Assembly: GCA_002344885.1 (NCBI GenBank)
Contig: DDUQ01000033.1
Span: forward strand, 1-21,217
Direction: 5' to 3'
Source: Comamonadaceae bacterium UBA2334
Lineage (GTDB): Bacteria > Pseudomonadota > Gammaproteobacteria > Burkholderiales > Burkholderiaceae_C
Length of the DNA: 21,217 bases
Made by a program: the position numbers and the translations under genes. The notes beneath the pieces were generated by a model. The model ran no database searches, was not told where the DNA came from, and saw only the letters and a program-made list of their open reading frames with translations. Positions 1 through 8,392 of this stretch are shown here, piece by piece (the first letter of the stretch is position 1; each line of letters starts with the position of its first letter).

Positions 1-860
1 TTACCCAGGGCATCACCGGCAAGACCGGCCAGTTGCACACCGAGAAGTGCCAGGAATACGCGAACGGCAAGAACTGCTTTGTCGCAGGTGTGAACCCCAA
101 AAAGGCCGGCGAAAAGATCTTCAACATCCCGATCTACGCCAGCGTCAAGGAAGCCGCCAGCGACACCGGTGCCACCGTGTCCGTCATCTACGTGCCGCCA
201 GCCGGTGCTGCGGCCGCCATCTGGGAAGCCGTTGAGGCCGACCTGGACCTGGCGATCTGCATCACCGAAGGCATTCCGGTCAAAGACATGTTGGAAGTGC
301 GCAACCGCATGAAGGCCAAAGAGGCCGCCGGCGGCAAGCGCACCCTGCTGCTGGGCCCCAACTGCCCCGGTCTGATCACGCCTGACGAAATCAAGATCGG
401 CATCATGCCTGGCCACATCCACCGCAAAGGTCGCATCGGTGTGGTGTCCCGTTCCGGTACCTTGACCTATGAAGCTGTGGCACAGTTGACCGAAATCGGT
501 CTGGGCCAGTCGTCTGCAGTCGGTATCGGTGGTGACCCCATCAACGGTCTGAAGCACATCGATGTGATGAAGGCGTTCAACGACGATCCCGACACCGATG
601 CCGTGATCATGATCGGCGAAATCGGTGGCCCCGATGAAGCCGAAGCCGCCATGTGGTGCAAGGCCAACATGAAGAAGCCAATCGTGGGCTTCATCGCTGG
701 TGTGACAGCCCCTGCCGGCAAGCGCATGGGCCATGCCGGTGCGTTGATCAGCGGCGGTGCCGACACGGCTGATGCCAAATTGGCCATCATGGAAGAGTGT
801 GGTTTCAAAGTCACCCGCAACCCGTCTGAAATGGGTAAGTTGCTGAAAGCGCTGCTCTGA
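1..860 (+). CDS. sucD: Succinate-CoA ligase (ADP-forming) subunit alpha, 5'-truncated
   Basis: This is the alpha subunit of succinyl-CoA synthetase, the TCA-cycle enzyme that couples succinyl-CoA cleavage to nucleotide triphosphate formation in the cytosol, working with SucB/SucC. The window cuts off the start: the reading frame is already open at base 3 with TQGITGKTGQ, the family's N-terminal CoA-binding loop, so only about 10 residues are missing. Visible signatures are GPNCPG, the SRSGTLTYEA segment, GIGGDPI, and KRMGHAGAL near base 732, whose His is the phosphohistidine of the family. The TGA stop is at 858-860 and an intrinsic terminator follows 50 bases later. sucC should lie just upstream. 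The call is very secure. Confidence 0.98.
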   Translation, partial: TQGITGKTGQLHTEKCQEYANGKNCFVAGVNPKKAGEKIFNIPIYASVKEAASDTGATVSVIYVPPAGAAAAIWEAVEADLDLAICITEGIPVKDMLEVRNRMKAKEAAGGKRTLLLGPNCPGLITPDEIKIGIMPGHIHRKGRIGVVSRSGTLTYEAVAQLTEIGLGQSSAVGIGGDPINGLKHIDVMKAFNDDPDTDAVIMIGEIGGPDEAEAAMWCKANMKKPIVGFIAGVTAPAGKRMGHAGALISGGADTADAKLAIMEECGFKVTRNPSEMGKLLKALL

Positions 861-910
861 TCGATTCTTTGCGTGTCGGCTTGCCTGGTTCCGCCAGATG
901 CCGACAGTCA

Positions 911-943
911 AAAAAAGCAACGCCAGTGCGTTGCTTTTTTTTT
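911..943 (+). terminator. Intrinsic terminator after sucD
   Basis: A perfect 7-bp stem, GCAACGC (917-923) and GCGTTGC (928-934), with a CAGT loop is flanked by six A residues before and nine T residues after. It ends sucD transcription and insulates the signalling operon downstream. The A/T flanks make it symmetrical, so it could act in both directions, although no minus-strand gene lies next to it. Confidence 0.92.
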
Positions 944-986
944 GGTTCCACCTCATACCATCAGTGCCCAAACTTTTGGTAAAGTG

Positions 987-1015
987 TTCAAAAATAGAGC
1001 AAACAATGCAATAAA
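987..1015 (+). promoter_or_regulatory. Weak candidate sigma-70 promoter for the signalling operon
   Basis: The 297-base gap between sucD and the kinase gene becomes AT-rich after the terminator. TTCAAA (987-992) and AATAAA (1010-1015) are spaced by 17 bases and each match four of six consensus positions. This is the best pair I can see between the terminator and the kinase start, but it is weak. The real start site could lie elsewhere in 950-1140. A GCGCT...GCTAT element (1021-1053) lies just downstream and would be in the 5' leader. Confidence 0.25.
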
Positions 1016-1157
1016 AACAAGCGCTAAAGCCCTGCAATGCGTTTGATTGCTATCCAGGCAGCCTGTTGCAGGTCAGTGTCTGTACCATGGCGGCATTCAG
1101 GCAGCAGGTGTACAACGTGCGATGGCGCAGAAGTCAATATCACCAGAGGGATTGGCC

Positions 1158-3812
1158 ATGAAAACGAAATGGGGTGGTTCCACCACCATGAAGTCAGATG
1201 TCGGGGTCGGCATCGCACTGCTGCTTGCCGTGCTGGTGTTCCATGCAGCGACCAATGTATTGGCCACCCTCGAAAACAGGCTGTTTGACCAGGCCAGCAA
1301 ACACACGGGCAGGCAGGCTTCCGATCAGATCGTGGTCGTGGCCATCGATGACCAGAGCATCGCCAATATAGGCCGCTGGCCATGGTCACGTGATGTTCAT
1401 GCCAAAGCCATTGAGCGCCTGTCCGAGGCCAAGGTGATTGCGAACACGGTGTTTTTTTCGGAGCCGCAGACCGATGCCAGCTTGAAATACCTGGCGGACA
1501 TTGAGAAAGCGTTGTCCGAGGCCAGGCCCGATGACCCGGCCCTGTCGGCCGTTGCAGCCATTGTCGCCAACGGCAAGAAAGCGCTGGACACTGACGGTGC
1601 GTTGGCGGCCAGCATGCAGCAGTCCAGGAAAGTTGTGTTGCCGATGGTGTTTGACCAACCAGGTATGGTGATGGGCAAGGCGGATACCGAGTTGCCTGAC
1701 TTTGTGATGAAAGGCGTCATACCCGCTGCACCTGGCTTGGATGTCTTGGCCAGCACGCGTGCGCAACTGCCCTTGCCAGCATTCGGGCAGGCAGCGGCGG
1801 CCATTGGTTTCCTGAACCAGCGCCAAGACCCTTTCGACAATGTGATCCGAAGCGAACCACTGTTCATCAGCTATGACGGTTACTGGGTGCCCAGCCTGTC
1901 ATTGGTGGCAGCGACAAAAGCGCTGAACCTGTCCACGGCCGACTTGAAGGAGAGGGGAGCGGGTATCTACCAAGTCGGCGGATTGAAGATACCTGTTGAC
2001 GGGCAGGGGCAGGTGATGCCCCAGTTTTACCCTGACAGGGATGGGCGGCCTTCTTTTGCGGTGGATTCGTTTTTTGACGTGTACACCGGCAAAATTCCGC
2101 CCTCGCGTTATGCAGGCAAGATCGTGGTGATCGGTGCCACAGCTACAGGGGTGGGGACTTCTTTCGTGACGCCGCTGTCACCAGTCACCCATCCTGCGAC
2201 GTTTCTGGCGCACACCACATCCAGCCTGCTGAGCGGGCATTTCTTTGAAACCCCTGACTGGGCCGGTGGTGCCATGCTGGGGACCTTGCTGTTGGTGATT
2301 CTGTTCGTGCTGCTGGCGCTGCCCCGCTTGTCGGCGGGCTGGGCCGCCGGCATCACCGCAGGGCTGCTGGTGCTGATGCTGGGCACCGAGTATGTATTGA
2401 TCGCCACCCAGCACGTCTGGATTCAACTGGTGTTGCCAGCGGCTCTTTTGATCTTTTCGTACCTGGGGCTGACGACCAAACGCTTCCTGTTCACCGAAGC
2501 AGGCAAAGTCAAGTCAGATCAGGAGTCGGCAGAGACCAACCGGATGATGGGTCTGGCACTCCAGGGGCAAGGTCAGCTCGACATGGCGTTTGACCGTTTC
2601 CGCCGTGTGCCCTTGAACGATGCGCTGATGGACAACCTGGCCAACCTGGCCCTGGACTTCGAGCGCAAGCGCCAGTTCAACAAGGCGCAAGCCGTGTATG
2701 AGCACATGGCCACGCACAACCCCAACTACAAGGATTTGCCCAACCGGTTGAAGCGCGTGAAAAACCTGTCGGAGACCTTGATTCTCGGTGGCAGTGGTGG
2801 GCACAAAGGGGGCACCCTGGTGCTCGACGGTGACGCGATCGAAAAGCCCATGCTGGGCCGCTACCAGGTTGAAAAAGAGCTGGGCAAAGGTGCCATGGGT
2901 GTGGTGTACCTGGGCAAAGACCCCCGTATCGGTCGTGTGGTGGCCATCAAGACGATGGCGCTGGCGCAGGAGTTCGAGGGCGAGGAGCTGGACGATGCGC
3001 GTCAACGCTTCTTCCGGGAGGCAGAAACCGCCGGACGGTTGCAGCACCAGAACATCGTCACCATTTTCGATGCAGGCGAAGACCATGAACTGGCCTACAT
3101 CGCGATGGAGTTCCTCAAAGGCAAGGACCTGGTCGGCTACACCCAAGTGGGTAAGCTGTTGCCCGTTGACAAGGTGCTCTCCATCGCGGCGCGGGTTGCA
3201 GAGGCCCTGGACTACGCGCATGGCCTGAACGTGGTGCACCGCGACATCAAGCCTGCCAACATCATGTACGAGCCCGAGGCAGATGTGGTCAAGGTGACCG
3301 ACTTTGGCATTGCGCGGGTCACCGATGCCAGCCGCACCAAAACCGGCATGGTGCTGGGCACGCCGAGCTTCATGTCGCCCGAGCAGATCGCGGGCAAGAA
3401 GGTCGATGGCCGCTCCGACTTGTATTCGCTGGGCGTCATGATGTTCCAGCTGTTGTCGGGCGCGCTGCCGTTCCGCGCCGAGTCCATGGCAGAGTTGATG
3501 TACAAGATCGCCAATGAGCCAGCCCCCGACATCCGGGTGGTCAACCCGAAGCTGCCGGAGGCCATCGCCCGCGTGGTGGCGCGCGCGCTCAGCAAGAGCC
3601 TCACGGAACGCTACGCCAGCGGCGCACAGATGGCAGAAGACTTGAACGCCCTGTTGAACCAGGGGCTTGATGCCCGACCCGCCGCCGACAGGCCAGCTGC
3701 GCAGTCAGCGGTTGCGCCAGCCGTCAGCGCAGCGGCATTTGAAAAAACGGTCACCCTGAGTGCGCCGGATGCCGCGCCCGGTGGATCGGGTGTGGCAAAC
3801 AGGTCGGAGTGA
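1158..3812 (+). CDS. CHASE2-domain membrane serine/threonine protein kinase
   Basis: This is a predicted membrane receptor kinase of 884 residues. One N-terminal membrane helix (about 15-32) is followed by a periplasmic CHASE2 sensor containing GRWPWSR. Three helices (about 370-448), a TPR-like linker (about 459-535) and a cytoplasmic Hanks-type kinase domain (about 569-832) complete it. Kinase landmarks are the GKGAMGVVY glycine loop, K598 in VAIK, D696 in HRDIKPAN, D715 in DFG, and GTPSFMSPEQ in the activation segment, so it should be catalytically active. I start at ATG 1158 because AGAGGG (1145-1150) sits 7 bases upstream. The frame stays open back to a TTG at 1047 without ribosome-site support, and a second ATG lies at 1188. 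The Ala/Pro-rich tail carries FEKTVTL (T864), a candidate autophosphorylation or FHA-docking site. The stop lies inside the ribosome-binding region of the phosphatase gene. The ligand is unknown. Confidence 0.95.
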   Translation: MKTKWGGSTTMKSDVGVGIALLLAVLVFHAATNVLATLENRLFDQASKHTGRQASDQIVVVAIDDQSIANIGRWPWSRDVHAKAIERLSEAKVIANTVFFSEPQTDASLKYLADIEKALSEARPDDPALSAVAAIVANGKKALDTDGALAASMQQSRKVVLPMVFDQPGMVMGKADTELPDFVMKGVIPAAPGLDVLASTRAQLPLPAFGQAAAAIGFLNQRQDPFDNVIRSEPLFISYDGYWVPSLSLVAATKALNLSTADLKERGAGIYQVGGLKIPVDGQGQVMPQFYPDRDGRPSFAVDSFFDVYTGKIPPSRYAGKIVVIGATATGVGTSFVTPLSPVTHPATFLAHTTSSLLSGHFFETPDWAGGAMLGTLLLVILFVLLALPRLSAGWAAGITAGLLVLMLGTEYVLIATQHVWIQLVLPAALLIFSYLGLTTKRFLFTEAGKVKSDQESAETNRMMGLALQGQGQLDMAFDRFRRVPLNDALMDNLANLALDFERKRQFNKAQAVYEHMATHNPNYKDLPNRLKRVKNLSETLILGGSGGHKGGTLVLDGDAIEKPMLGRYQVEKELGKGAMGVVYLGKDPRIGRVVAIKTMALAQEFEGEELDDARQRFFREAETAGRLQHQNIVTIFDAGEDHELAYIAMEFLKGKDLVGYTQVGKLLPVDKVLSIAARVAEALDYAHGLNVVHRDIKPANIMYEPEADVVKVTDFGIARVTDASRTKTGMVLGTPSFMSPEQIAGKKVDGRSDLYSLGVMMFQLLSGALPFRAESMAELMYKIANEPAPDIRVVNPKLPEAIARVVARALSKSLTERYASGAQMAEDLNALLNQGLDARPAADRPAAQSAVAPAVSAAAFEKTVTLSAPDAAPGGSGVANRSE

Positions 3813-3819
3813 GGCGCAC

Positions 3820-4608
3820 ATGAGTTACGAATTTGTCTGCCTGACCGACCCAGGGCGTGTCCGCACCAACAACGAAGATTGTGTCGCCGCCAGCGAAACG
3901 CATGGCTTGGCCGTATTGGCCGATGGCATGGGCGGCTACAACGCGGGCGAGATTGCCAGTGCGATGGCCGTGTCGTTCATCACCACCGAACTGGGGCAGT
4001 GGCTGCTCGATGCGGGCAAGCACCCGGTCAGCCAGGCGTTGATGCGCGCGATCGAGGCCACGGTTGGCCAGGCCAATCTCAGCATTTACAACGCGGCCGT
4101 TGCCAATGCACAGTTCAGTGGCATGGGCACCACCATTGTCGTGGGCGTGTTCGAGCCCTCAAGGGTCACGCTCGCGCATGTGGGCGATTCGCGTTGCTAT
4201 GTGTTACGCGACCATCGCCTCATCCAACTCACGCGCGATCACTCCCTGCTGCAAGAGCAACTCGATGCCGGACTGATCACGCCCGAGCTGGCCCGGATCG
4301 CCGCGCACAAAAACCTGGTCACGCGTGCGCTGGGTGTCGATGCGGGTGTGGCGATCGATGTGCAGGAATACCCGCCGCGAGAAGGTGACGTGTACCTGAT
4401 GTGCTCAGATGGCCTGTCGGACATGTTGGACGACGAGACCTTGCTTGCGTTGCTGGATGTGCCGCTGCCTTTGGCCGAACGTGCGCAGGCACTGGTGCGT
4501 GCAGCCAACAGCGCCGGTGGCCGGGACAACATTTCGGTCATACTCGCGCAAGCCAAGGCAAAATCAGTCCATTTGGGCTTTTTCACGCGCGTTCTGCGCA
4601 AGAACTGA
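3820..4608 (+). CDS. PP2C-family protein phosphatase (Stp1/PppA-like)
   Basis: This is a soluble 262-residue metal-dependent Ser/Thr phosphatase, expected to reverse phosphorylation by the kinase encoded 7 bases upstream. The PP2C acidic motifs are all present: E19-D20 in NNED, D35 in ADGMGG, the VGDSR segment, D197 in SDGLSD, and D236 in GGRDN. These ligate the two-metal centre in the family. The length is typical of bacterial stand-alone PP2C enzymes and there is no membrane segment. The frame is open further upstream, but ATG 3820 follows GGAG (3806-3809), which overlaps the kinase stop codon region, so translation is probably coupled. Pairing with a kinase and an FHA protein mirrors PppA in type VI secretion loci, but no type VI genes are seen here. 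Confidence 0.93.
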   Translation: MSYEFVCLTDPGRVRTNNEDCVAASETHGLAVLADGMGGYNAGEIASAMAVSFITTELGQWLLDAGKHPVSQALMRAIEATVGQANLSIYNAAVANAQFSGMGTTIVVGVFEPSRVTLAHVGDSRCYVLRDHRLIQLTRDHSLLQEQLDAGLITPELARIAAHKNLVTRALGVDAGVAIDVQEYPPREGDVYLMCSDGLSDMLDDETLLALLDVPLPLAERAQALVRAANSAGGRDNISVILAQAKAKSVHLGFFTRVLRKN

Positions 4609-4642
4609 AGCAGCCAGCCAAGAATAAACACAGGAGTCGGCC

Positions 4643-5260
4643 GTGCCGAAATTGATTGTCTCCATCGATGGTGTCGTCATCAAGGAAGTGCAACTGACGA
4701 AAGACCGCACCACACTCGGGCGCAGGCCGTACAACGATATCGTGATCGACAACCTCGCGGTCAGCGGCGAGCACGCGGTGTTGCAGATGTCGGGGGCCGA
4801 CGTGCACATTGAAGACCTGAACAGCACCAATGGCACCTACATCAATGGCAAAGCCGTGAAGAAGCAGTTGCTGAAGCACAACGATGCCATCGAAATCGGC
4901 AAGCACAAGATCAAGTTCCTGAACGAACATGCCGGTGCCGGTTTCGAAAAAACCATGGTCATCCGCACCCCCCATGTGACTGCGGAGCATCCTCCGGTCG
5001 GCGGAGCGGCCATCAAAGTCATCTCGGGTGCGGCAGCAGGCAGGGAGGTCACCCTGGTCAAGGTGGTGACCACCATCGGCAAGCCCGGTGTGGCGGTGGC
5101 ATCCATCACGCGGCGGCCGCACGGGTATGTGGTTGCCCTGGTAGAGGGTGCCACCAAGCCCACGCTGAATGGCGTGGCGCTGGGTGCAGAGCCGCAGATG
5201 CTCGGGGATGGCGACATCCTCGAGCTGGCCGGTACCAAGATGCAGTTTGTGATGCTTTAA
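4643..5260 (+). CDS. FHA-domain phosphothreonine-binding protein
   Basis: This is a 205-residue cytoplasmic protein with an N-terminal forkhead-associated domain (about residues 5-92), a module that binds phosphothreonine peptides. The conserved binding residues are visible: G26-R27 in LGRR, S41 and H44 in VSGEH, and N63-G64 in STNGTYING. A linker contains FEKTMVI (T104), very like FEKTVTL in the kinase tail. Residues about 122-205 resemble a second, degenerate FHA fold (IKVISGAAAG, then TLNG and DGDILELAGTKM) lacking the Arg/Ser/His set. The start is GTG 4643, preceded by CAGGAG at 4631-4636. It follows the phosphatase gene by 34 bases and is the likely reader of kinase activity. Its binding partner is not evident from sequence. 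Confidence 0.93.
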   Translation: MPKLIVSIDGVVIKEVQLTKDRTTLGRRPYNDIVIDNLAVSGEHAVLQMSGADVHIEDLNSTNGTYINGKAVKKQLLKHNDAIEIGKHKIKFLNEHAGAGFEKTMVIRTPHVTAEHPPVGGAAIKVISGAAAGREVTLVKVVTTIGKPGVAVASITRRPHGYVVALVEGATKPTLNGVALGAEPQMLGDGDILELAGTKMQFVML

Positions 5261-5282
5261 TTGCCTCTGGCGCTTTACTGGC

Positions 5283-5306
5283 ATGAATTGAATGCTATCA
5301 ATTCAT
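5283..5306 (+). repeat. Perfect 9-bp inverted repeat with the cyclase start codon in its loop
   Basis: The arms ATGAATTGA (5283-5291) and TCAATTCAT (5298-5306) are exact reverse complements around a 6-base loop, ATGCTA. The loop carries the ATG (5292-5294) of the adenylate cyclase gene. The left arm is itself a two-codon ORF (ATG AAT TGA) ending directly at that start codon. A GCGCTT 5' of the hairpin (5270-5275) gives it the layout of a short dispersed repeat seen at two other places in the window. Confidence 0.8.
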
Positions 5307-7544
5307 AGGCTCACGCTCAGGTTCGCGTTCGCCATCGTCCCCGTCGTGGTGGTCATCCTCCATGTGGTGGGGGCTGTGCGGTTGGATCTGTTCGACTGGA
5401 TCGACAACCTCATTTACGACACCCGGTTGCGGGTCACCATGCCGCAAACGCTGGACGACCGGATTGTCATTGTCGACATCGATGAAAAAAGCCTGGCCGA
5501 AGTGGGCCGTTGGCCGTGGTCGCGCAACAAGATGGCCGCTCTGACCAATGAGTTGTTCGAGCGGCAACACGCCGGGGCGGTGGGCTTTGACGTGGTGTTT
5601 GCTGAACCCGATGAAAGCTCCGGCCTGCGCATATTGCAGGGCCTGGCGGGCAAAGAACTGGCGCACTTGCCCGAGTTTGAACAGGCCGTGGCGGGCCTCG
5701 CACCGTCGCTGGACTTTGACCGGCAGTTTGCGCGGGCGTTGGACAAGCGCTCGGTGGTGCTGGGGCATTACTTCACGGCTGATCGCGAAGGCCGGATGAT
5801 CGGCAAACTGCCCGAGCCCGTCATGACCAAGGCAGACCTGAAAGGTGTGGCCGCGCGGTTTGTCACCTGGGACGGTTACGGTGCCAACTTGCCCGTGCTG
5901 ATGGCTGCGGCAGGCACCAGTGGATCGGTCAATGCCATCACCGATGCAGACGGTGTGGTGCGTTCGGTGCCGCTGGTGTCGGCCTACCAGGACAAGTATT
6001 ACGCCTCTTTCTCGTTGGCCGTTTACAGGGCCTTGCTGGGCAATACACAGGTCGAGCCAGGTTTCCCTTCTTCGCGTTTCCTGCCCAAAGGCTACCAGGG
6101 GCTGGAAAGCATTGTCATCCGCCAGGGTGATGTGTCGGTGGCTCTGCCGGTTGATGCCCGTGCGGCCAGTCTGGTGCCGTTCAGGGGGCCGGGTGGCGTG
6201 CGGGGTGGCTCGTTCCGTTACGTGTCTGCTTCCGATGTCCTCAACGGGCGCTTGCCTGCCGATTCACTCAATGGCAAGGTGGTGCTGGTGGGCACCACGG
6301 CACCCGGCCTGATGGATTTGCGCACCACGCCTGTCGGGGCCGCGTATCCGGGGGTCGAGGTGCATGCCAACCTCATCTCGGGCTTTCTGGATGGCAACGT
6401 GCTGTCAAGGCCCGATTACGCCATGGGTTATGAGCTCACGGTTGCGTTGGTCTCCGGTCTGTTGCTGGCCGCTTTGCTGCCGTGGTTGCCTGCGGCCATG
6501 GCAATTGCCTTCAGCGCTGGCCTGATGCTGGCGGTGGTGGCACTCAATTTCTGGCTGTACGTGGGGCATGGTCTGGTGTTTCCGCTGGCCTCGGCGTTGG
6601 TCATGATCGCATCGGCATTTGTGCTGAACATGGCCTACGGCTATTTTGCCGAGAGCCGCTCCAAGCGGGAACTGGCCAATTTGTTTGGTTCCTACGTGCC
6701 GCCTGAATTGGTCGATGAGATGGTCAAGGCACCTGAAAGCTATTCGATGCAGGCCGAGGCCCGTGAGCTCACGGTGCTGTTCTGCGACATGAAGGGCTTC
6801 ACCCATTTGTCCGAAACGCTGAGCCCCGAACAGTTGCAGCACATGCTCAACCGTGTGTTCAGCCGGCTGACGGAGGTCATCCGTGCGCACCGGGGCACCA
6901 TCGACAAGTACATGGGCGACTGTGTCATGGCTTTCTGGGGCGCACCGGTTCGCAGCCAGGACCATGCGTTGCAGGCGGTTGTGGCAGCGCGGGAAATGCT
7001 TCAGGTGTTGGAGCAGATCAACACCGAGAACGCAGCGCAAGGCCTGCCCGCTATCGGGCTCGGTATCGGCATCAACACCGGGCCCATGTACGTGGGCGAC
7101 ATGGGTTCCGACATACGCCGCAGCTACACCGTCATTGGCGATGCGGTCAACCTGGCGTCCCGGCTGGAGGCGTTGACCCGTGTGTACGGCGTGGACATTG
7201 TGGTCGGCGAGCTCACCCGCAAGCAGGCTCATGGCCTGGCATGGCAAGAGGTCGACAAGGTGGCTGTCAAAGGCAAGGATGAAGCCGTCACCATCTTCAC
7301 GCCGGCAGGGCGTGCCGATGCGGCGGGCCAGGCCGCCGTGCAGGAAGAACTGTCTGTCTGGTCGCGCGTGCTCAAAGCCTACAAGGCTCAAGACTGGGAC
7401 ACCTGTGAGCTCCACCTGATGAACCTCAAGCGCCTCTACCCCCACAATGGCTTGTACGACCACTATGCCAGCCGACTGACCCAACTGCGGCAGCAGCATT
7501 TGCCCGCCGATTGGGACGGTGTCATGCGTTTCACCAGCAAATGA
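5292..7544 (+). CDS. CHASE2-domain class III adenylate cyclase
   Basis: This 750-residue membrane enzyme is predicted to make cAMP from ATP. An N-terminal helix (about 12-30) precedes a CHASE2 sensor with the same GRWPWSR motif as the upstream kinase. Three further helices (about 380-455) lead to a cytoplasmic class III cyclase domain (about 490-665). The metal-binding aspartates are D499 (FCDMKGF) and D543 (KYMGD). N620 and R624 (NLASRLE) are the transition-state residues. K539 and T613 occupy the base-selecting positions, and the Lys/Thr pair is the class IIIb adenylate cyclase pattern, so ATP is favoured over GTP. The C-terminal helical tail ends in PADWDGV, as is usual for CHASE2 cyclases. 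The start codon lies in a hairpin loop with no clear Shine-Dalgarno. The stop overlaps the ATG of the phosphodiesterase gene. Confidence 0.94.
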   Translation: MLSIHRLTLRFAFAIVPVVVVILHVVGAVRLDLFDWIDNLIYDTRLRVTMPQTLDDRIVIVDIDEKSLAEVGRWPWSRNKMAALTNELFERQHAGAVGFDVVFAEPDESSGLRILQGLAGKELAHLPEFEQAVAGLAPSLDFDRQFARALDKRSVVLGHYFTADREGRMIGKLPEPVMTKADLKGVAARFVTWDGYGANLPVLMAAAGTSGSVNAITDADGVVRSVPLVSAYQDKYYASFSLAVYRALLGNTQVEPGFPSSRFLPKGYQGLESIVIRQGDVSVALPVDARAASLVPFRGPGGVRGGSFRYVSASDVLNGRLPADSLNGKVVLVGTTAPGLMDLRTTPVGAAYPGVEVHANLISGFLDGNVLSRPDYAMGYELTVALVSGLLLAALLPWLPAAMAIAFSAGLMLAVVALNFWLYVGHGLVFPLASALVMIASAFVLNMAYGYFAESRSKRELANLFGSYVPPELVDEMVKAPESYSMQAEARELTVLFCDMKGFTHLSETLSPEQLQHMLNRVFSRLTEVIRAHRGTIDKYMGDCVMAFWGAPVRSQDHALQAVVAAREMLQVLEQINTENAAQGLPAIGLGIGINTGPMYVGDMGSDIRRSYTVIGDAVNLASRLEALTRVYGVDIVVGELTRKQAHGLAWQEVDKVAVKGKDEAVTIFTPAGRADAAGQAAVQEELSVWSRVLKAYKAQDWDTCELHLMNLKRLYPHNGLYDHYASRLTQLRQQHLPADWDGVMRFTSK

Positions 7545-8392
7545 ACCAGGCAGGTACAACGGGTTTGCCGCAAGTGAGTGCCGGTAGCCTGACGGTCAGG
7601 GTGCTGGGCTGTGCAGGTGCCATTGCCAAAGGCCATCGCACCACGTCTTTTCTGGTCAACAACGCGGTGTCGGTCGATGCAGGCACCGGCCTGGGTGACC
7701 TGAAACTGGAGGAAATGGCCCGCATCGACCATGTGCTGCTGACGCACGCGCACCTCGATCACATTGCCGCACTGCCCTTGATGCTTGACGCAGCGGCCGC
7801 GCTGCGCCACAGCCCGGTGACCGTCCATGCACTGCCCGAGACCATTGATGCCTTGCAACGACATGTGTTCAACGGGCTCATCTGGCCAGACTTCACTGTT
7901 TTGCCCAGCGTGGAGCATCCTTTTCTGGTGTTCGAGCCATTCCGTTTGGGGCAGGTTTTGCAGGTGGGTGGGTTGCATGTGGAGGTGCTGCCTGCGTCGC
8001 ACACGGTGCCGGCTGTAGGTCTGGCGGTGGCGGCGCACGCAGGGGCTCCTCACTGGGTGTTCTCGGGCGACACGGACTGCCACCCGCCTTTCTGGCTGCG
8101 TATCAACCAGTTGCCTGTGGGCATGCTTGTCATTGAAACGGCCTTCAGCGACCGCGAAGCTGCCCTGGCGGCCATCAGCCAGCACCTCTGCCCGCGAACA
8201 CTGGCCGATTGCCTGGCGCTCATGTCGCCACAGGCCAGTTACCCAGTGCGCATCACGCACGCCAAACCGGCTGAAGCTGCGTTGGTCATGTCCGAAATTG
8301 CCCAGTTCAACCAGACCCGCCAAGCCGCCGGTCTGGCACCGCTCACCATCCAGGCCTTGGCAACGGGCGACGTGTTGCGAGTCGGACCATGA
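7541..8392 (+). CDS. Metallo-beta-lactamase-fold class II cyclic-nucleotide phosphodiesterase
   Basis: This is a soluble 283-residue hydrolase of the metallo-beta-lactamase fold. The metal site is H69-A-H71-L-D73-H74 (THAHLDH), with D177 in FSGDT and H240 in ITHAKP. IETAF and the overall order fit the PDEase_II family (class II 3',5'-cyclic-nucleotide phosphodiesterases, as in yeast PDE1). The start is ATG 7541, which shares ATGA with the cyclase stop, and its own stop shares ATGA with the next start. No independent ribosome site is visible, which implies coupled translation. Placed between a cyclase and a GAF-containing ATPase, it most probably hydrolyses the cAMP made by its neighbour. Another MBL hydrolase activity is possible; family membership is more certain than substrate. 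Confidence 0.85.
   Translation: MNQAGTTGLPQVSAGSLTVRVLGCAGAIAKGHRTTSFLVNNAVSVDAGTGLGDLKLEEMARIDHVLLTHAHLDHIAALPLMLDAAAALRHSPVTVHALPETIDALQRHVFNGLIWPDFTVLPSVEHPFLVFEPFRLGQVLQVGGLHVEVLPASHTVPAVGLAVAAHAGAPHWVFSGDTDCHPPFWLRINQLPVGMLVIETAFSDREAALAAISQHLCPRTLADCLALMSPQASYPVRITHAKPAEAALVMSEIAQFNQTRQAAGLAPLTIQALATGDVLRVGP

Noticed and set aside
1047..1157. Upstream TTG start extending the kinase by 37 residues
   Set aside because: No ribosome site before 1047, an unlikely N-terminal sequence, and ATG 1158 has AGAGGG at good spacing just before the first membrane helix.
2514..3239. Long minus-strand open frame opposite the kinase gene
   Set aside because: It is a shadow of the high-GC coding strand, His/Gln/Val-rich without any recognisable domain, and lies opposite an intact kinase domain.
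3820..5260. Type VI secretion regulatory locus (PpkA-PppA-Fha)
   Set aside because: No Tss, Hcp, VgrG or ClpV-like gene in the window; the neighbours are a cyclase, a phosphodiesterase and a pilus-type ATPase.
6405..7559. 384-codon minus-strand open frame opposite the cyclase domain
   Set aside because: Its composition (His, Gln, Arg-rich) is the antisense pattern of this genome, and the plus strand encodes all cyclase catalytic residues.
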